This document shows positions 1 to 7,229 of a DNA stretch of 64,000 bases, piece by piece. A model generated the notes under the pieces. It saw nothing but the letters and a program-made list of their open reading frames with translations, was not told the DNA's origin and did not search any database. The stretch spans positions 124,001-188,000 of the forward strand of contig OZ244128.1 in NCBI GenBank assembly GCA_965215995.1, in the 5' to 3' direction. The translations under genes and the position numbers were made by a program. Each line of letters opens with the position of its first letter. Within the stretch, counting starts at the first letter, position 1. The stretch comes from SZUA-309 sp965215995. GTDB taxonomy: Bacteria > Pseudomonadota > Gammaproteobacteria > Pseudomonadales > Azotimanducaceae.

Positions 1-634
1 CCTGCCGGTCTTTTCTAAGCGCCGAAAGGTTCGGGTCGCGGACGGCTTTCTTGAAATCGGAAAGCCAGGTGCGCAGCAGACCCAACTCCGGCCGCACGAT
101 CAGAATGCCCGCGTTGAAATAGGCCCGAATGGTCTGCCTGTCCACCGGCGTCACTACGGGAAAAAGCCTCTCCTGGTCGATCTGGAGACAGTCGTAAAGC
201 GCCTGCCAGTCATCTGCCGGTGGTTCGCTCGCGAGAGAGCCGGTGCGGTTGTGCATGACCGGCCTGAAAGCAAAATCGCAGGAGCTGCGCAGAAGAAAGT
301 CCGAAGGTTCGCCGACAATGACCGTGTCTTCATCCAGCCATGCCAGGATGTCGGCCGCACCCTCACCCGCTTCTTCCGCTGCGGCCGCCGCGAACACCTT
401 GCTCGCGAACGGAATACCTTGGAACGCCTCGCCAACAGGACCCAGCGCTACGTGCCTGTCGAAATCGCGCAGCGTGGTGTCGTCGGCTGCCAGCGAAGAC
501 GGACTGAAAAGCCAGACTGGCGAGTCGGCAAACATACCACCGAATTGTCTCAAGCTTCGCGCGAGCGCGCTGCAATGGACCAGTTCTCGCCGCGAAGCAG
601 CCCAGGTGGCAAAGAGCGTGTTAGCAGACATCAT
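1..634 (-). CDS. Partial hypothetical protein, possibly glycosyltransferase-like
   Basis: An open frame reads leftward from an ATG at 634 and runs off the window edge, so about 211 N-terminal residues are visible and the 3' end is missing. A GAGGAG ribosome site lies just upstream of a double ATG (634 and 631); 634 is taken as the start. The stretch ILAWLDEDTVIVGEP resembles the acidic DxD-type strand of GT-A glycosyltransferases, and YFNAGILIVRPELGLL further on resembles the 'FNAG' segment of such enzymes. That likeness is by eye only. No signal peptide or membrane segment is visible. It is divergent from the respiratory operon beginning at 865. The function is therefore a weak guess; the existence of a gene is better supported than its role. 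Confidence 0.6.
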   Translation of the reverse strand, partial: MMSANTLFATWAASRRELVHCSALARSLRQFGGMFADSPVWLFSPSSLAADDTTLRDFDRHVALGPVGEAFQGIPFASKVFAAAAAEEAGEGAADILAWLDEDTVIVGEPSDFLLRSSCDFAFRPVMHNRTGSLASEPPADDWQALYDCLQIDQERLFPVVTPVDRQTIRAYFNAGILIVRPELGLLRTWLSDFKKAVRDPNLSALRKDRQ

Positions 635-864
635 GGCTCCTCTATCGGGATCGTAGGCGCGTACTTCGTGCGGCTCATACTCATATGGCATCCATCAGAC
701 ACATTCAGCCAGAGAGGCTAAGTGTTTTCCGAGAGTTCACTACTAGGAACCTCCGATTGTCTAACCCTCCGCACTGCGGGATTTTACTTATGGCGTTAGG
801 GGAGTCCTGCAATGGATGCAGCTCACCCTGATGTCTACAGGAAGGGATCGGACAGAGGAGTCTG

Positions 865-1164
865 ATGATTAGTCTTCAGCATGTGGTTCTCGCCACAATG
901 TCCCTGGCGTTTGCGTCGGGGGAAGTCTTTGTTGCCGGTACCGAACCGAGCGTGCGCCCGAAAACTGCGCCAGTGATCACTGAGCAGACGAAGGGCCCCG
1001 GCTGGTATGCCGAGTCGCTCACCGGTATCGAGCAACCCTATCCGTACAGCCTCCGCTTTCTTGAAGATCAAGGTAGCTGGCACACACCGTTCAATCGACC
1101 TGGAATGACAGGCCCGTATGACATTCGAAACTGGCATGACAAATCAGATGCCGATAGCAACTGA
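865..1164 (+). CDS. Small secreted protein at head of respiratory operon
   Basis: This is a 99-residue protein with a hydrophobic N-terminus (residues 1-24) that looks like a signal peptide, so it is probably periplasmic. A GAGGAG ribosome site ends about 5 bases before the ATG. No family is recognised. The mature part is rich in Pro, Gly, Trp and Tyr and has a segment PFNRPGMTGPYD. Its RPGMTG core resembles the RPGMSG unit that follows each WVCTQWS block in the next gene's product. The gene is the first of a co-directional series with a Met-repeat protein, a pentaheme cytochrome and a molybdoenzyme, which suggests an accessory role in that system. That role is inferred from context only. Confidence 0.6.
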   Translation: MISLQHVVLATMSLAFASGEVFVAGTEPSVRPKTAPVITEQTKGPGWYAESLTGIEQPYPYSLRFLEDQGSWHTPFNRPGMTGPYDIRNWHDKSDADSN

Positions 1165-1277
1165 TTTGAGCATGTTCGGACTCGGTGTCTTCTCAAGCGG
1201 GAACGGGGAGTGCGCGCCAAACTTGCGTCTTTGCGAAATGGAGATCGTTTTTAACTTGATAGAAGGTACCGAGTGAA

Positions 1278-2261
1278 ATGAGACAACTATTTGTCACTTT
1301 ACAGGTAGTAACACTACTGACCTTTTCGCTGTTGGGAGCTTCCTGCGCTGCGGACGAGAACTCTGACGAGGATCAGGCAGGCATGTCTGGTATGTCTGGG
1401 ATGCAGGGTATGGAAGGTATGTCCGGCATGGAGGGTATGTCCGGGATGTCCGGCATGGCCGGTCAGGAAGGCTGGGTATGCACCCAATGGTCCCGTCCCG
1501 GCATGAGCGGCATGTCTGGTATGTCCGGCATGGGCGGCATGTCCGGTATGGAAGGTATGTCCGGTATGGAAGGCATGTCCGGCATGGAGGGCATGTCCGG
1601 CATGGCAGGCCAGGAAGGCTGGGTCTGCACCCAATGGTCCCGTCCCGGCATGAGCGGTATGTCTGGTATGTCCGGCATGGGCGGCATGTCCGGTATGGAA
1701 GGCATGTCCGGCATGGAGGGCATGTCCGGCATGGAAGGCATGTCCGGTATGGAAGGCATGTCCGGCATGGAAGGTATGTCTGGCATGGAGGGTATGTCCG
1801 GGATGTCCGGCATGGCTGGCCAGGAAGGCTGGGTATGCACCCAGTGGTCCCGTCCCGGCATGAGCGGTATGTCTGGTATGTCCGGTATGGAAGGCATGTC
1901 CGGTATGGAAGGCATGTCCGGCATGGAAGGCATGTCCGGCATGGAAGGCATGTCCGGCATGGAAGGCATGTCCGGCATGGAAGGTATGTCCGGCATGGAA
2001 GGCATGTCTGGCATGGAAGGCATGTCTGGCATGGAAGGCATGTCTGGCATGGAAGGCATGTCCGGCATGGAAGGCATGTCCGGCATGGAAGGTATGTCCG
2101 GTATGGAAGGCATGTCCGGTATGGCTGGCCAGGAAGGCTGGGTGTGCACCCAGTGGTCCCGGGTGGGCATGAGCGGTATGTCTGGTATGTCCGGCATGGA
2201 GGGCATGTCCGGCATGGAGGGCATGTCTGGTATGCAGGGGGAGTGGAAGCCCCCGGAGTAG
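1278..2261 (+). CDS. Met-rich GMSGME hexapeptide-repeat lipoprotein
   Basis: This 327-residue protein starts with a signal sequence ending LLGASC, a plausible but imperfect lipobox with Cys23, followed by an acidic linker (residues 24-33). The remainder is almost entirely tandem GMSGME/GMSGMS hexapeptides, so about one residue in three of the array is Met. The array is interrupted by four near-identical blocks, GQEGWVCTQWSRPGMSG, with Trp at 66, 115, 185 and 288 and one Cys each (68, 117, 187, 290). The block spacing grows along the protein (49, 70, 103 residues). It ends EWKPPE. It matches no family I know. Met-rich repeats in other periplasmic proteins bind Cu(I), and periodic Gly repeats can form extended or fibrous structures; either is conjecture here. 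Its place before cytochrome and molybdoenzyme genes points to the cell envelope and redox chemistry. Confidence 0.75.
   Translation: MRQLFVTLQVVTLLTFSLLGASCAADENSDEDQAGMSGMSGMQGMEGMSGMEGMSGMSGMAGQEGWVCTQWSRPGMSGMSGMSGMGGMSGMEGMSGMEGMSGMEGMSGMAGQEGWVCTQWSRPGMSGMSGMSGMGGMSGMEGMSGMEGMSGMEGMSGMEGMSGMEGMSGMEGMSGMSGMAGQEGWVCTQWSRPGMSGMSGMSGMEGMSGMEGMSGMEGMSGMEGMSGMEGMSGMEGMSGMEGMSGMEGMSGMEGMSGMEGMSGMEGMSGMEGMSGMEGMSGMAGQEGWVCTQWSRVGMSGMSGMSGMEGMSGMEGMSGMQGEWKPPE
1381..2240 (+). repeat. 18-bp coding tandem array (GMSGME units)
   Basis: The array consists of 18-bp units close to ggcatgtccggcatggaa, encoding GMSGME or GMSGMS, with four longer WVCTQWS insert blocks. Units differ mainly by silent changes (ggc/ggt, tcc/tct, gaa/gag). 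The longest uninterrupted run is about 1880-2120. The low divergence suggests recent expansion, and an in-frame 18-bp period would allow length changes without frameshift. Because the unit has no stops in several frames, long spurious open frames appear on both strands. Confidence 0.95.
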
Positions 2262-2268
2262 AGGGTCT

Positions 2269-2332
2269 GATCTGATTCAGATCACCTCATGCGAGGCGTG
2301 GCCAGTGGGTCAATGACTGACTGCCACGCCTC
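2269..2332 (+). promoter_or_regulatory. Intercistronic inverted repeats before cytochrome gene
   Basis: Two inverted repeats lie between the Met-repeat gene and the cytochrome gene. The first is a perfect 15-bp palindrome GATCTGA-T-TCAGATC (2269-2283). The second has perfect 10-base arms, GAGGCGTGGC (2293-2302) and GCCACGCCTC (2323-2332), around a 20-base loop. No T-run follows, so this is not a classical terminator. It could stabilise or process the transcript and set unequal expression of repeat protein and enzyme genes, or the 7-bp palindrome could be a protein site. Confidence 0.5.
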
Positions 2333-2361
2333 ATCGCAGCCCACGAACTAGAAGAACACCA

Positions 2362-3156
2362 ATGGATGCAGGAAACTGGCTGAAAGCTCTCGCAGGCGCT
2401 GTCGTGTTCGTCACCGTATCAGCCTCGTCGCTGATTACCGGCTCAGAATCAATAGCGGAATCCTCGCGCGACTACCAGGCGGCACGCTGGGATCCGATCC
2501 ATTTCTCACCGCAGATTGAGACGGCAACCAACGAGGAGTGTCTGAATTGCCATCAGGAGATACTCACCCGGGAAACCCTTCCGGAGTCACCTGCGGGCCT
2601 GCAGACCGAGCAAACGATTGCCTGGTATCAGACGCTGTCCACCTACGATGGGGGCCAGGAGACCTTTCACCGCCGGCACCTCGTCACGCCAATGGCGAGC
2701 GAGCTGATGAGCCTGCGCTGCAACACGTGCCATCAAGGCCATGATCCCCGAGATGAGGCGCCAGGCGCTACTGCGGTATCTGCAAACGACGCCGCGTTTA
2801 CGCTGCGCAAGCAGGTAAACCCCGAGGTCTGCCACATGTGTCACGGCCAGTTCAACTACCAGGTCATGAGCATGCCCGGGCCTTGGACGGAATTCCGGGA
2901 TGCCTTTGGTAATACCTGTATGACCTGCCACAACATCTTCCGAACGAACCGCCACAACGTCAATTTCCTCAAGCCTGAGGCTATCGAAGCCGCCGGTGCG
3001 GAATCCGGAGATTCCTGCTATGGCTGCCACGGAGGACGCAGCTGGTATCGCACAAGCTACCCGTATCCACGACACGACTGGCCCAACATGCCGCCCGCGA
3101 CTCCATCATGGGCAGTGGACCGACCGGTCGAATCACAAAAAAGATTTCTGGAGTAA
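2362..3156 (+). CDS. Periplasmic pentaheme cytochrome c
   Basis: This 264-residue protein has an N-terminal hydrophobic export segment (residues 7-27) and five CxxCH heme-attachment motifs: CLNCH (60-64), CNTCH (120-124), CHMCH (157-161), CMTCH (186-190) and CYGCH (219-223). Extra His residues (103, 106, 127, 198) could be distal ligands, as in NapC/NirT-like and other multiheme electron-transfer proteins. The stop codon is 2 bases before the start of the molybdoenzyme gene. The operon shows no NrfD/DmsC-type quinol-oxidising membrane subunit, so this cytochrome is the likely electron partner of the molybdoenzyme. The direction of electron flow cannot be told from sequence. Confidence 0.9.
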   Translation: MDAGNWLKALAGAVVFVTVSASSLITGSESIAESSRDYQAARWDPIHFSPQIETATNEECLNCHQEILTRETLPESPAGLQTEQTIAWYQTLSTYDGGQETFHRRHLVTPMASELMSLRCNTCHQGHDPRDEAPGATAVSANDAAFTLRKQVNPEVCHMCHGQFNYQVMSMPGPWTEFRDAFGNTCMTCHNIFRTNRHNVNFLKPEAIEAAGAESGDSCYGCHGGRSWYRTSYPYPRHDWPNMPPATPSWAVDRPVESQKRFLE

Positions 3157-3158
3157 CC

Positions 3159-5708
3159 ATGGCAAAGCTGAAAGGCTTTCTAACGGACACCTCAAAGCAG
3201 AGCCGGCGTTCTTTTCTGCTCAGTGGCGGAGCTGCTGGCGCCGGCCTGATGACCGGCGGCCTGGTTGCCACTGGCACACCGGGGAAGGCCCACGGCTATG
3301 CCTATGAGCCCTATCCAAAAGACGATGAGCTGGAAACCGTGGTCACCAGCTGCGCGCACAACTGCGGTTCGCGACACATGCTGGTCGCCCACAAGAAAGG
3401 AGACGTCATCGTCCGGCTCTCAACGGACGATGGCCGCTATCAGGCCGACGGACACTTCGGGAAGGATACCGAGGAAGAGCCGCAGCTGAGAGCCTGCCTT
3501 CGCGGCCGCTCGTACCGCCAGCGCATTTACTCTGCAGAGCGGCTCCTGTTCCCCATGATGCGTGTCGGCGAGCGTGGCGAAGGCCGCTTCAGAAGAGCGA
3601 GTTGGGACGAGGCGCTGACCCATGTCGCGAAGAAGATGATCGAGCTGAAGGAGCAATACGGTCCAACAGCCCTACTTGATCAGAGCTACGCGGGCAGCTC
3701 CTACGGGGTGCTGCACAAGTCCGACCAGATAGAAGGGTTGCTCGGTCGATTTCTCGGGATGTTCGGCTGTCGCACGAGCTCATGGTCGGTGCCATCTTAC
3801 CAGGGCACCACATTCAGCTCCCGGATGACCTTCGGGACCATCGAGGATGGCAACGAAGACGATGCGTTCGCCCACTCCAAGCTGATCATCATGTGGGGCT
3901 GGAATCCGGCCTACACATTCCACGGCGGTAACACTTTCTACTACATGCGGATGGCCAAGCAGCGCGGCTGCAAATTCGTGCTGGTCGATCCTCAGTACAC
4001 GGACTCAGCCTCGGCTTATGACGCCTGGTGGATTCCGATCAAGCCAAACACCGATGCGGCAATGATGGCTGCAATGGCGCAGCACATCTTCGCCAAGAAC
4101 CTGCATGACCAGGATTTCATCAATCGTTTCTGCCAGGGCATCGATCAAGGCACCATGCCTGACTGGGCGAAGAACGAGGAGAACTTCAAGGACTACATCC
4201 TGGGCAAGAGCGATGGTCAACCGAAGACACCTGAATGGGCTGAGCCCATCTGCGGCGTCAAGGCCGCAGACATCAGAAAGCTGGCGGAGATGTACGCCAC
4301 GACGAAGCCGGCGGCGCTGAAGGCTTCATGGGCACCGGGTCGTTGCGCCTATGGCGAGCAGTACAACAGGATGGCTGCGGCACTGCAGGCAATGACCGGC
4401 AACATCGGCGTACTCGGTGGCAGCGCGGAAGGTGTCGGGAAAGCGTGGCACCCTGAAGGAATCGCCTATCCTTACGATGAGTATGCCAACGTCTGGTACG
4501 CATCTCTCAAGTCGGACCGCTGGGCGCACTGCGTGCTCAACTATCCGAATCTGAAGCGTGAAGAGCTCGGTTTGTGGCCACGATCGGACAATCTCGACGG
4601 GCAGATTCCAAACATCCGCGGCATCTTCTGGCACGGATCCGACTGGCTCAATCAGCTCACCAACATCAACAAAGAGCTCGAAGCAATCAAGAAGCTCGAT
4701 CTGGTCGTGTGCATGGACTCCACCATCACTCCTTCCGGGCTGTGGGCTGACGTGCTGTTGCCGATTGCTACGCACTTCGAGCGCCACGATGTGGCTCTGC
4801 CCTGGTACAAAGGTCACTACTACATTCACCGTCCGAAGGTGATTGAGCCGCTTGGTGAGAGCAAGACGGATTTCCAGGTGCTCACCGAGCTGGCCTATCG
4901 GCTGGGCTTCGGCCAGCGGTTCAATCCCCGAGCAAATCGCAGCTACTTCAATGACAACGATGCGGTAGACGAGGCGTATCTTCGTACCTGGTGGCAAAAC
5001 AAAGTCATGGGCCACCAGCATGTCAGCATGTCGTGGGACGACTTCAAGAAACACGGCGTCTACAAATTCAAGCTGTCAGAACCGCATGTGGCGTTTAAAG
5101 CACAGATCGAGCAAGGCATGCCTTTTCGAACTGCTTCGGGGAAGATCGAAATCTTTTCCACCCAGCTTGCTCGGATAAAGGACTGGACCCGTACCCAGTA
5201 CGGCTACGAGATCCCTTCGATTCCGAAGTGGATTGAACCATTTGAATCGCTCAACAGCCCGAAAACCAGCAAATACCCTTTCCACCTGATCACACCGCAT
5301 CCCCGCTGGCGCACGCACTCCATCTTCAACAACTGTTCCTGGCTGCGGGAGACCTATGAGCAGGAGGTCACGCTCAATGCCAGCGATGCCAAACGGCTCG
5401 GCATCAAGACTGGAGACACAGTCGAAGTCTGGAACGACCGCGGCAAAGTGGTGGTTCCGGCCTTTGTGACCGAACGCTGCATGCCGGGTGTTGCTGTCCT
5501 GTTCGAAGGTGCCTGGATGGATCTGGATGAGAACGGGGTCGATAGAGCTGGCAACCCCGACTTTCTGACGCTGGACGAACCCAGTCCGGCAGGCGCGTTT
5601 GCCTACAACACGATTCTGGTCGACATCGGCAAAACAGACCTGACTCATCGTCCGGGATGGGACCAGCTGGCCACGGCCCGATCTCATGTGTTTCGTCGTG
5701 ATCAGTAG
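3159..5708 (+). CDS. Tat-exported DMSO-reductase-family molybdoenzyme, catalytic subunit
   Basis: This is an 849-residue protein of the DMSO reductase superfamily. The ATG at 3159 is preceded by GGAG and starts 2 bases after the cytochrome stop. A Tat signal (SRRSFLL near residue 15, then a Gly/Ala-rich h-region) directs the folded enzyme to the periplasm. The N-terminal cluster-binding region reads SCAHNCGSRH and then CLRGRS: Cys65, Cys69, His73, Cys113. DmsA-type enzymes have a third Cys where this protein has His73. The LIIMWGWNPA segment and the C-terminal molybdopterin-dinucleotide domain (HLITPHPRWRTHS onward) are typical. A Ser in SSWSVPSYQ is a possible Mo ligand. The substrate is unknown; an S-/N-oxide reductase or a dehydrogenase is possible. 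It forms a unit with the following FeS subunit and chaperone. Confidence 0.9.
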   Translation: MAKLKGFLTDTSKQSRRSFLLSGGAAGAGLMTGGLVATGTPGKAHGYAYEPYPKDDELETVVTSCAHNCGSRHMLVAHKKGDVIVRLSTDDGRYQADGHFGKDTEEEPQLRACLRGRSYRQRIYSAERLLFPMMRVGERGEGRFRRASWDEALTHVAKKMIELKEQYGPTALLDQSYAGSSYGVLHKSDQIEGLLGRFLGMFGCRTSSWSVPSYQGTTFSSRMTFGTIEDGNEDDAFAHSKLIIMWGWNPAYTFHGGNTFYYMRMAKQRGCKFVLVDPQYTDSASAYDAWWIPIKPNTDAAMMAAMAQHIFAKNLHDQDFINRFCQGIDQGTMPDWAKNEENFKDYILGKSDGQPKTPEWAEPICGVKAADIRKLAEMYATTKPAALKASWAPGRCAYGEQYNRMAAALQAMTGNIGVLGGSAEGVGKAWHPEGIAYPYDEYANVWYASLKSDRWAHCVLNYPNLKREELGLWPRSDNLDGQIPNIRGIFWHGSDWLNQLTNINKELEAIKKLDLVVCMDSTITPSGLWADVLLPIATHFERHDVALPWYKGHYYIHRPKVIEPLGESKTDFQVLTELAYRLGFGQRFNPRANRSYFNDNDAVDEAYLRTWWQNKVMGHQHVSMSWDDFKKHGVYKFKLSEPHVAFKAQIEQGMPFRTASGKIEIFSTQLARIKDWTRTQYGYEIPSIPKWIEPFESLNSPKTSKYPFHLITPHPRWRTHSIFNNCSWLRETYEQEVTLNASDAKRLGIKTGDTVEVWNDRGKVVVPAFVTERCMPGVAVLFEGAWMDLDENGVDRAGNPDFLTLDEPSPAGAFAYNTILVDIGKTDLTHRPGWDQLATARSHVFRRDQ

Positions 5709-5722
5709 GCGGAGAGACTGAA

Positions 5723-6400
5723 ATGGAATTGGACAAGGAAAAAATCAAGGAAGCCGTACTTCGCCGCAAGACGGAAGTCTACGACCCGGTGATTCCTGTA
5801 AAGCAGCTTGGTTTCGTGCACAACAACGTCGACTGCATCGGCTGTCGTGCCTGCGAGATCGCCTGCAAGGATAAGAACGGCCTATCGGCAGGACCCAGGT
5901 TTCGGCGCGTGCAATCCATCGAAGGAGGCACCTTCCCGGAGGTTTACGCATACAAGGTCAACATGTCCTGCAACCACTGTAGAGAGCCGGCCTGCCTGCC
6001 AACCTGCCCTACCGGCGCCATCTTCAAACGCAAGGAAGATGGCATCGTCGACATCGATTCCACGCTGTGCATTGGCTGCAGGCGTTGCGAAGCGGCCTGT
6101 CCTTATGGGGCACCGCAGTTCGATGTGGAAGACGGCCTGGTCAAGAAGTGCAACATGTGCGTGGACGAGATCGATGCAGGCCGCAAGCCCTACTGCGTTA
6201 TGGCTTGCATGATGCGGGTTCTCGACATCGGTCCAATCGATGAGATCCGCTCGGGTGAGTGGGAGACCAAAGCCCTGGGGCCTGGAGAAGAAACAGTTCG
6301 TGCGGTGAAGGGACTGGCGGATCCGGAGCTCACAGATCCATCAATCGCCTTTGTTCCGCATCGAAACGGGCGCGTTGACTCGAAAGGCGAAGTCGAGTGA
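5723..6400 (+). CDS. Four-[4Fe-4S] electron-transfer subunit (DmsB-like)
   Basis: This 225-residue ferredoxin-type subunit has four Cys groups: CIGCRACEIAC from residue 38, CNHCREPACLPTC, CIGCRRCEAAC and CNMC with a closing CVMAC. The pattern matches the DmsB/NrfC/PhsB family, which carries four [4Fe-4S] clusters between a molybdoenzyme and its redox partner. It lacks its own signal, as expected if it is exported bound to the Tat-bearing catalytic subunit. It begins 15 bases after the molybdoenzyme stop and its stop overlaps the next gene as GTGA. The usual membrane partner (DmsC/NrfD) is absent from the operon. Confidence 0.92.
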   Translation: MELDKEKIKEAVLRRKTEVYDPVIPVKQLGFVHNNVDCIGCRACEIACKDKNGLSAGPRFRRVQSIEGGTFPEVYAYKVNMSCNHCREPACLPTCPTGAIFKRKEDGIVDIDSTLCIGCRRCEAACPYGAPQFDVEDGLVKKCNMCVDEIDAGRKPYCVMACMMRVLDIGPIDEIRSGEWETKALGPGEETVRAVKGLADPELTDPSIAFVPHRNGRVDSKGEVE

Positions 6401-7158
6401 CCAGCACACCACCCACCGATCTGGTGCCGGATGGGTTGCTGGAGCAGTTGAGCGAGGACCTGCGTGTCCTTGCCCGCATACATCGTAGCGAACCCGATGA
6501 CGCGCTCATCAGTTATCTGCAGGAAATCGACTTCTGCGGGGGGCTGATGCTGAAAACAGCTTCAGGGGAGGAATCCTCAGGCGCCGACCTCTTGAACCTC
6601 GCTCTGCAGCAACTCACTCCCCCGCTGCAAAAGTCTCAAGTAGATGAGCTCAACGCGGACTACGCGGCCATCTACCTGACCAACAGCTACCGGGCATCGC
6701 CCTACGAGTCGGTCTGGCTCAGCGAAGAGCAACTGACCCAACAGGAGTCGATGTTCGAAGTGAGAAGTTGGCATGCCAGATACGCTCTGGAAAACCCCGA
6801 CTGGCGCTCGATGCCCGATGACCACATCTGCCTCGAGCTTGAGTTTCTCGCGACCGTGCTCGCGTCGGCACGAGCCACGGCTATTCAAGACGCTGCCGAG
6901 TTCATGGATCAGCACCTGCTGCTCTGGCTGCGTGATTTCTGCCAGCGAATCAATCACCGCTGCAGCACGGCTTTTTTCGCAGGCGCGAGCCTGCTCACCG
7001 CTCAGTACTGCGATGTGCTGAGAGACGTTCTGGCGGAAGTGCTCGAAATACCACGGCCAGGCCCTGAGGAAATGCTCGTCCATCGGAGGAGGACAACGCC
7101 CGTTCACCCGGATGAGATACCGATAGCCTTCGTACCCGGCCAGGAGCCCTCCTGGTAG
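6397..7158 (+). CDS. TorD/DmsD-family molybdoenzyme chaperone
   Basis: This 253-residue, mainly helical cytoplasmic protein starts at a GTG that overlaps the stop of the FeS subunit (GTGA). The region YLTNSYRASPYESVWLSEE, followed by a conserved acidic helix with MPDDHICLELEFLA, matches the TorD/DmsD/NarJ-like chaperone family. These proteins bind the Tat signal of a cognate molybdoenzyme and hold it until cofactor is inserted. Translational coupling to the enzyme genes supports a dedicated partner for the 3159-5708 product. It is the last gene of the operon and is convergent with the GMC oxidoreductase gene. Confidence 0.88.
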   Translation: MTSTPPTDLVPDGLLEQLSEDLRVLARIHRSEPDDALISYLQEIDFCGGLMLKTASGEESSGADLLNLALQQLTPPLQKSQVDELNADYAAIYLTNSYRASPYESVWLSEEQLTQQESMFEVRSWHARYALENPDWRSMPDDHICLELEFLATVLASARATAIQDAAEFMDQHLLLWLRDFCQRINHRCSTAFFAGASLLTAQYCDVLRDVLAEVLEIPRPGPEEMLVHRRRTTPVHPDEIPIAFVPGQEPSW

Positions 7159-7229
7159 CAACACCCTCCGTCGTAGCTCGCCTCGCAGACGGACCCGTTG
7201 GCCAGATGAATCGGCACTTCTGCCGACAC

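Noticed and set aside
1381..2240. A CRISPR-like array.
   Set aside because: Units are contiguous 18-bp coding repeats without unique spacers, and no cas genes are present.
1314..2275. Long open frames on the minus strand and in another plus frame across the Met-repeat array (for example PSMPDM-type and RHVRYG-type repeats).
   Set aside because: They arise because the 18-bp unit has no stop in several frames; they lack ribosome sites and signal sequences, while the chosen frame has a signal peptide and an operon position.
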